In this document: piece by piece, positions 6,673 through 10,425 of the stretch | Position numbering within the stretch: position 1 is the stretch's first letter | Layout: every line of letters starts with the position of its first letter | Source of the DNA: Sphingobacteriaceae bacterium | Lineage (GTDB): Bacteria > Bacteroidota > Bacteroidia > Sphingobacteriales > Sphingobacteriaceae | Length of the DNA stretch: 10,425 bases | Assembly (NCBI GenBank): GCA_025450155.1 | Contig: JANWIB010000057.1 | Span: forward strand, 1 to 10,425 | Direction: 5' to 3' | The notes under the pieces: model-generated | Databases searched by the model: none | What the model was told of the DNA's origin: nothing | Seen by the model: only the letters and a program-made list of their open reading frames with translations | Translations under genes and position numbers: made by a program

Positions 6673-6991
6673 CGATAAACCTGCTATCCCGACAACAACC
6701 GTAACACGCGATGTTCGCCAGTTTGATAAAGAGACTGATAATATTTATGAATCTATAGTAATCATTAGTAAGCGTGCAAATCAAATCGCCGTTAATGTGA
6801 AAGAAGAGCTTCATAATAAACTAGCAGAATTTGCATCCTCTAACGACAACTTAGAAGAGGTATTTGAAAACCGTGAACAAATTGAAATTTCAAAACACTA
6901 CGAGCGCATGCCAAAATCAACCCTGGTTGCAATTGACGAGTTTTTGAATGACAAGGTGTATCACCGAAACCCTGCTAAAGAACAAAACTAA
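6662..6991 (+). CDS. rpoZ: DNA-directed RNA polymerase omega subunit (Bacteroidota type)
   Basis: The 109-residue protein contains NIYESIVIISKRANQIAV (residues about 27-44), the counterpart of the conserved omega helix that in E. coli carries the R-A-R-Q pattern, followed by an acidic region and a C-terminal helix (STLVAIDEFLNDKVY). Omega binds the beta' C-terminus and helps polymerase assembly; in some bacteria it contributes to (p)ppGpp sensing. Bacteroidota omega proteins differ strongly from proteobacterial ones but keep this core and the location between bamD and coaBC. The ATG sits inside the bamD 3' end (11-nt overlap in another frame), so translation is probably coupled to bamD. No separate promoter is visible. 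Confidence 0.85.
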   Translation: MSNNDKPAIPTTTVTRDVRQFDKETDNIYESIVIISKRANQIAVNVKEELHNKLAEFASSNDNLEEVFENREQIEISKHYERMPKSTLVAIDEFLNDKVYHRNPAKEQN

Positions 6992-7016
6992 TTGTTCCTA
7001 TAGTTAAGCATATTTT

Positions 7017-8216
7017 ATGCTTGAAGGAAAAAATATATTACTTGGCGTTTGCGGCAGTATAGCAAGTTATAAATCTGCTATTTTAACACGCTTGCTAATT
7101 AAAGCTGGTGCAAACGTAAAAGTAATCATGACTAAAGATGCTTCGCATTTTATTACCCCGTTAACCCTCTCTACCCTTTCTAAAAGCCCAGTTCTTACTC
7201 ATTATTTTAAGCCAGATACCGGCGAGTGGAATAATCATGTGGAGCTTGCGCTTTGGGCAGACATTTTCTTAATTGCTCCCGCCAGTGCGAATACAATTGC
7301 AAAGTTTGCAAACGGAATTTGCGATAATTTGCTTACTGCGGCCTATCTATCTGCTAAGTGTCCGATTTATTTTGCCCCGGCTATGGATCTGGATATGTGG
7401 AAACATCCAGCCACACAAGAGAATGTGAAACACCTGGAATCATTTGGGAACATCCGGATAAACCCGGGTTATGGGGAACTGGCAAGTGGTTTAGTTGGCG
7501 AAGGCCGAATGGCAGAACCAGAAGAAATAATCAGTTTTTTAAATAAAAACATAAAAAAAAAACTTCCATTAAGCGGTAAAAAAGCTTTAGTTACTGCTGG
7601 TCCCACCTTTGAAACGATTGATCCTGTACGATTTATTGGCAACTATTCATCTGGGAAAATGGGCTTTGCATTGGCCGAAGAATTGTACCAAAATGGAGCG
7701 GAAGTAACTCTAATCAGCGGCCCTACCGCTCTTCAGCTTAAACAAAATTCCATTTTCAGAATTGACGTAACTTCTTCTAAAGAAATGGAAGAAGAAGTGA
7801 TGAAACTTTTCCCGAAAAGTGATATAAGTATTATGAGTGCAGCAGTGGCCGATTACCGCCCAAAAGAAGTGGCTAAAGAAAAGATTAAAAAAAATCTGCC
7901 TGAGCTTTCTATCGAATTAACAAAAACTACCGATATATTGGCAAAAATGGGACAGAGCAAACGAAATAATCAAATTCTTGTTGGCTTTGCTTTAGAAACC
8001 AATGATGAGGAAGCTAACGCGATAAAAAAACTTCAAAAGAAAAACCTCGATTTTATCATACTTAATTCTTTACAAGATGAAGGCGCTGGCTTTAAAGGTG
8101 ATTCAAATAAGATCACTATCATTGATAAAGATTTGAACAAAGTAAATTTCCCTTTAAAGCCCAAAAAAGAAGTAGCTGCCGATATTTGCAGAAAAATAGT
8201 AGATTTAGTAGGATGA
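7017..8216 (+). CDS. coaBC: Bifunctional phosphopantothenoylcysteine decarboxylase / phosphopantothenate-cysteine ligase
   Basis: The 399-residue protein carries both halves of Dfp/CoaBC, which makes 4'-phosphopantothenoylcysteine and decarboxylates it to 4'-phosphopantetheine in coenzyme A synthesis. The N-terminal CoaC flavoprotein half (about 1-180) has GVCGSIASYKS, catalytic His74, the FMN-binding PASANT (88-93), PAMDLDMW (121-128) and GELASGLVGEGRM (153-165). Compared with E. coli, where His75, Asn125 and Cys158 are key, this protein keeps the His but has Asp124 and Ser157 at exactly the corresponding spacings (50 and 33). The C-terminal CoaB half (about 186-399) has LVTAGPTFETIDPVRFIGN with Asn209, SSGKMG, SAAVADY (274-280) and Lys289, as expected of the ligase. 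The start lies 25 nt after rpoZ. The stop overlaps the next gene by 4 nt (ATGA). Confidence 0.93.
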   Translation: MLEGKNILLGVCGSIASYKSAILTRLLIKAGANVKVIMTKDASHFITPLTLSTLSKSPVLTHYFKPDTGEWNNHVELALWADIFLIAPASANTIAKFANGICDNLLTAAYLSAKCPIYFAPAMDLDMWKHPATQENVKHLESFGNIRINPGYGELASGLVGEGRMAEPEEIISFLNKNIKKKLPLSGKKALVTAGPTFETIDPVRFIGNYSSGKMGFALAEELYQNGAEVTLISGPTALQLKQNSIFRIDVTSSKEMEEEVMKLFPKSDISIMSAAVADYRPKEVAKEKIKKNLPELSIELTKTTDILAKMGQSKRNNQILVGFALETNDEEANAIKKLQKKNLDFIILNSLQDEGAGFKGDSNKITIIDKDLNKVNFPLKPKKEVAADICRKIVDLVG

Positions 8217-9109
8217 AAAGAATCATTGTATTCGTATTATTAATTTTTACAATTACCGCCAATGCCCAGGATTTAAACGCCCGCATACAGATATTATCAC
8301 CACAAATACAAAGCACCAACAAACGCATACTTGATGTTTTGGAAACAACTATTCGCGATTTCTTGTCAACCAGAAAATGGAGTGCGGACAATTTTAAACC
8401 TCAGGAACGTATTGATTGTAATATCATTATCAATATTACAGAATGGGATGGTTCATTGAATTTTAAGGCAGAAGCACAGATACAATCCAGCAGGCCTATT
8501 TATGGAACAACTTACAATTCTACCGTGCTAAATATTAGTGATAAAGACTTCAATTTTTCTTATGCCGAGGGGCAATCTTTAGATTTTTCTGAGCAGAACT
8601 ATATTAACAATCTCAGTTCGCTTTTAGCATATTATGCCTACATTATTGTAGGATTAGATTATGATACCTTTTCAAAACTGGGTGGTTCTGCCTATTTCAC
8701 CAAAGCACAAACGATAGTCAATAATGCACAGAATTCTTCTTATTCCGGGTGGAAAGCTTTTGAAGGATTACGAAACAGGTATTGGCTGGCAGAGAATCTA
8801 AATAATAAAAGCTACGCTCCCATTAGGGAGGTTTTGTATGAATACCATCGGCAAGGTTTAGATATCATGCCGGAAAATCAGTCTAAAGGGAGGAAACAGA
8901 TTCTAAATGTTCTTCCTCAATTGCAAAAAATAGACAAGCAAAAGCAAGGTTCTATGTTAAATCAATTATTTTTTACCGCTAAAGCAGATGAACTGGTTAA
9001 TATTATCGGACAGATTGAAGGACAGGAAAGAATGAAAGCATATACTATCCTTACTGCTTTAGACCCGGCTAATGTTTCAAAGTATGACTTGTTGAAAAAA
9101 ACAAGGTAA
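8213..9109 (+). CDS. DUF4835 family secreted protein (named PorD-like in some annotation)
   Basis: The 298-residue product begins at ATG 8213, overlapping the coaBC stop as ATGA. An upstream in-frame ATG at 8186 would place nine residues before the signal peptide and is disfavoured. MKRIIVFVLLIFTITANA is a clear Sec signal peptide ending before QDLNARIQ. Recognisable family stretches are LNARIQILSPQIQ, SSRPIYGTTYNSTVLNI, NNLSSLLAYYAYIIVGLDYD and the GWKAFEGLRNRYWLAENL region. This is the DUF4835 family, found in Bacteroidota and commonly next to coaBC and recN. I recall that some databases link it to the type IX secretion system under the name PorD; I could not verify that here, and no other secretion genes are in the window. 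The product is probably periplasmic or outer-membrane associated. No catalytic motif is evident. Confidence 0.85.
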   Translation: MKRIIVFVLLIFTITANAQDLNARIQILSPQIQSTNKRILDVLETTIRDFLSTRKWSADNFKPQERIDCNIIINITEWDGSLNFKAEAQIQSSRPIYGTTYNSTVLNISDKDFNFSYAEGQSLDFSEQNYINNLSSLLAYYAYIIVGLDYDTFSKLGGSAYFTKAQTIVNNAQNSSYSGWKAFEGLRNRYWLAENLNNKSYAPIREVLYEYHRQGLDIMPENQSKGRKQILNVLPQLQKIDKQKQGSMLNQLFFTAKADELVNIIGQIEGQERMKAYTILTALDPANVSKYDLLKKTR

Positions 9110-9165
9110 ATTCTCTTAATCTTCAATAATCAAATTTTTAATTTAGTACAAACACTCTCCAGAAC

Positions 9166-10425
9166 ATGCTCAATCGCTTGGTTATTCAAAATTATGCTTT
9201 AATTGATAACCTGGATATTTCATTTTCACCTCAACTCAATATCATAACTGGAGAAACAGGAGCAGGAAAATCCATTATTCTTGGTGCATTATCGCTCATT
9301 TTGGGACAACGTATTGAAGGGAAATATTTCTTTAATCAACAAAAAAAATGTGTTATTGAAGGTTTTTTTAAAATCGGGGAATATCACTTACAAAGGTTTT
9401 TTACCGAAAATGATTTGGACTTTGAAGAAGAAACAGTACTCCGTAGAGAAATCTCTTCCGATGGAAAATCAAGAGCGTTTATTAATGATACGCTCGTAAA
9501 TCTAAGCCTTCTTAAACAACTGGGTGAATTACTGATTGACATCCATTCGCAACATGCTACTTTAGAAATTAACGACGAAAGCTTTCAGCTTTTGGTTGTA
9601 GATACCTTAGCTGGCCATACTTTGCTTTTAAAACAGTACCAGGAAATGTTTAAGCAATACAAAGCTTCATCGTCATCCCTTAAAAAATTGCGTTCAGAAA
9701 GTGAACAGGCTAAAGCCGATAAAGACTATTTCCAATTTCAGTTTGACGAGTTAGAGCAAGCCAATTTAGTTGAAGGCGAGCAGGAATTACTGGAGCAGGA
9801 ATTAGCGGCCTTAACTCATGCAGAAGAGATTAAACGAAGCCTCTCTGGTTCATATTATTTAATTAACGAACAGGAGAATTCTGTTTTAAATCAGTTAAAA
9901 GAATCTTTGCAGCATTTGCAGCAGGCAGAAAAATACCTTCAATTAATTGGCGATTTAACAGAACGACTTAAAAGTACGCTGATTGAAATCAAAGACATTT
10001 CTTCAGAGATAGAACGTTTAGAACAATCAACCCAAATTAACGAAGCCCGGTCCACCGAAATAAATGAGCGTTTAACTCTCATTTATAATCTTCAGCAAAA
10101 ACATCGCGTAAATACCGTTTCAGAATTAGTAAAAATACAGGACAATTTATCCGAGAAGTTAAATTCCTTATCGCATACAGACGAAGAAATAAATAAATTA
10201 GAGGTCAAAGTAAAACAGTTACACAACGAACTTCTGGCATTATCTGATACCTTATCAGCCAGCCGAAATGAAATTATTCCATCTATTGAGCAGCGAACAA
10301 AACAGAATTTAGAAGAAGTTGGAATGCCCAATGCGGTTTTAAAAATTGAAAACATTCTACTGCCGGAAGATGAATTCGATGTCTATGGACGTAATCAGCT
10401 TCGCTTTCTCTTCAGTGCCAATAAG
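9166..10425 (+). CDS. recN: DNA repair protein RecN, 3'-partial (cut by window edge)
   Basis: An open frame of 420 codons runs from ATG 9166 to the right edge; complete RecN is usually about 550 residues, so the C-terminal ATPase half is largely missing here. The N-terminus MLNRLVIQNYALIDNLDISF is typical of the RecN/SMC-like ATPase head. It is followed by Walker A GETGAGKS at 29-36, then LRREISSDGKSRAFIND and the Q-loop-like segment IDIHSQHAT at 124-132. From about 160 to 370 the sequence is rich in Glu, Lys, Gln and Leu with heptad character, matching the coiled-coil arms. RecN acts early in double-strand break repair, holding or organising DNA ends for RecA-dependent recombination. It sits 56 nt after the DUF4835 gene with no clear promoter or terminator between, so it is probably the last visible gene of the same operon. 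No frameshift is seen in the visible part. Confidence 0.93.
   Translation, partial: MLNRLVIQNYALIDNLDISFSPQLNIITGETGAGKSIILGALSLILGQRIEGKYFFNQQKKCVIEGFFKIGEYHLQRFFTENDLDFEEETVLRREISSDGKSRAFINDTLVNLSLLKQLGELLIDIHSQHATLEINDESFQLLVVDTLAGHTLLLKQYQEMFKQYKASSSSLKKLRSESEQAKADKDYFQFQFDELEQANLVEGEQELLEQELAALTHAEEIKRSLSGSYYLINEQENSVLNQLKESLQHLQQAEKYLQLIGDLTERLKSTLIEIKDISSEIERLEQSTQINEARSTEINERLTLIYNLQQKHRVNTVSELVKIQDNLSEKLNSLSHTDEEINKLEVKVKQLHNELLALSDTLSASRNEIIPSIEQRTKQNLEEVGMPNAVLKIENILLPEDEFDVYGRNQLRFLFSANK

Noticed and set aside
9110..9165. Separate promoter for recN in the 56-nt gap.
   Set aside because: TAATTTAG is a partial -7 match but there is no convincing -33 partner at suitable spacing. Read-through from the operon is simpler.
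1..10425. CRISPR arrays, tRNA or rRNA genes, transposases, phage genes or toxin-antitoxin pairs.
   Set aside because: No direct-repeat arrays, RNA signatures, terminal inverted repeats or matching proteins were seen on either strand; gene content is that of an ordinary chromosomal region.

Overview
The window looks like a chromosomal segment of a Bacteroidota bacterium, most likely family Sphingobacteriaceae (Pedobacter/Mucilaginibacter type). The base composition is AT-rich, two promoters fit the Bacteroidota pattern (TTG, about 20 nt, TAnnTTTG), Shine-Dalgarno sequences are mostly absent, and the order bamD - rpoZ - coaBC - DUF4835 - recN is one I recognise as typical of this phylum. The taxonomic call is inference from these traits, not a database result.

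Left part (1-3139): mostly minus-strand genes. A secreted tetratricopeptide-repeat protein runs off the left edge. It is divergent from a tiny plus-strand lipoprotein ORF (828-920), which is followed by a clear intrinsic terminator. Next come a PagL-like outer-membrane lipid A deacylase (1006-2166, GTG start), a PRC-barrel protein (2274-2876) and a 62-residue single-pass membrane protein (2915-3103). The last two are close together and probably co-transcribed.

Middle (3378-5720): a single plus-strand gene behind a promoter-like sequence. It encodes an exported M61-family metallopeptidase with a PDZ domain and an extra C-terminal NTF2-like domain.

Right part (5785-10425): a tight plus-strand operon behind a near-perfect Bacteroidota promoter that lies only 4 nt from the bamD start codon. 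It encodes BamD (outer-membrane protein assembly), RNA polymerase omega (overlaps bamD by 11 nt), CoaBC (coenzyme A synthesis), a secreted DUF4835 protein (4-nt overlap with coaBC) and RecN (DNA break repair, cut by the right edge). The operon mixes envelope biogenesis, transcription, cofactor synthesis and DNA repair.

No tRNA, rRNA, CRISPR array, insertion sequence or phage gene is visible. I do not see a wholly new system. The points most worth a second look are the substituted active-site residues in the CoaC half of CoaBC, the apparently leaderless bamD transcript, the PagL-like protein lacking the expected Glu and of double length, the M61-PDZ-NTF2 fusion, and the tiny lipoprotein ORF whose frame continues past its stop codon.
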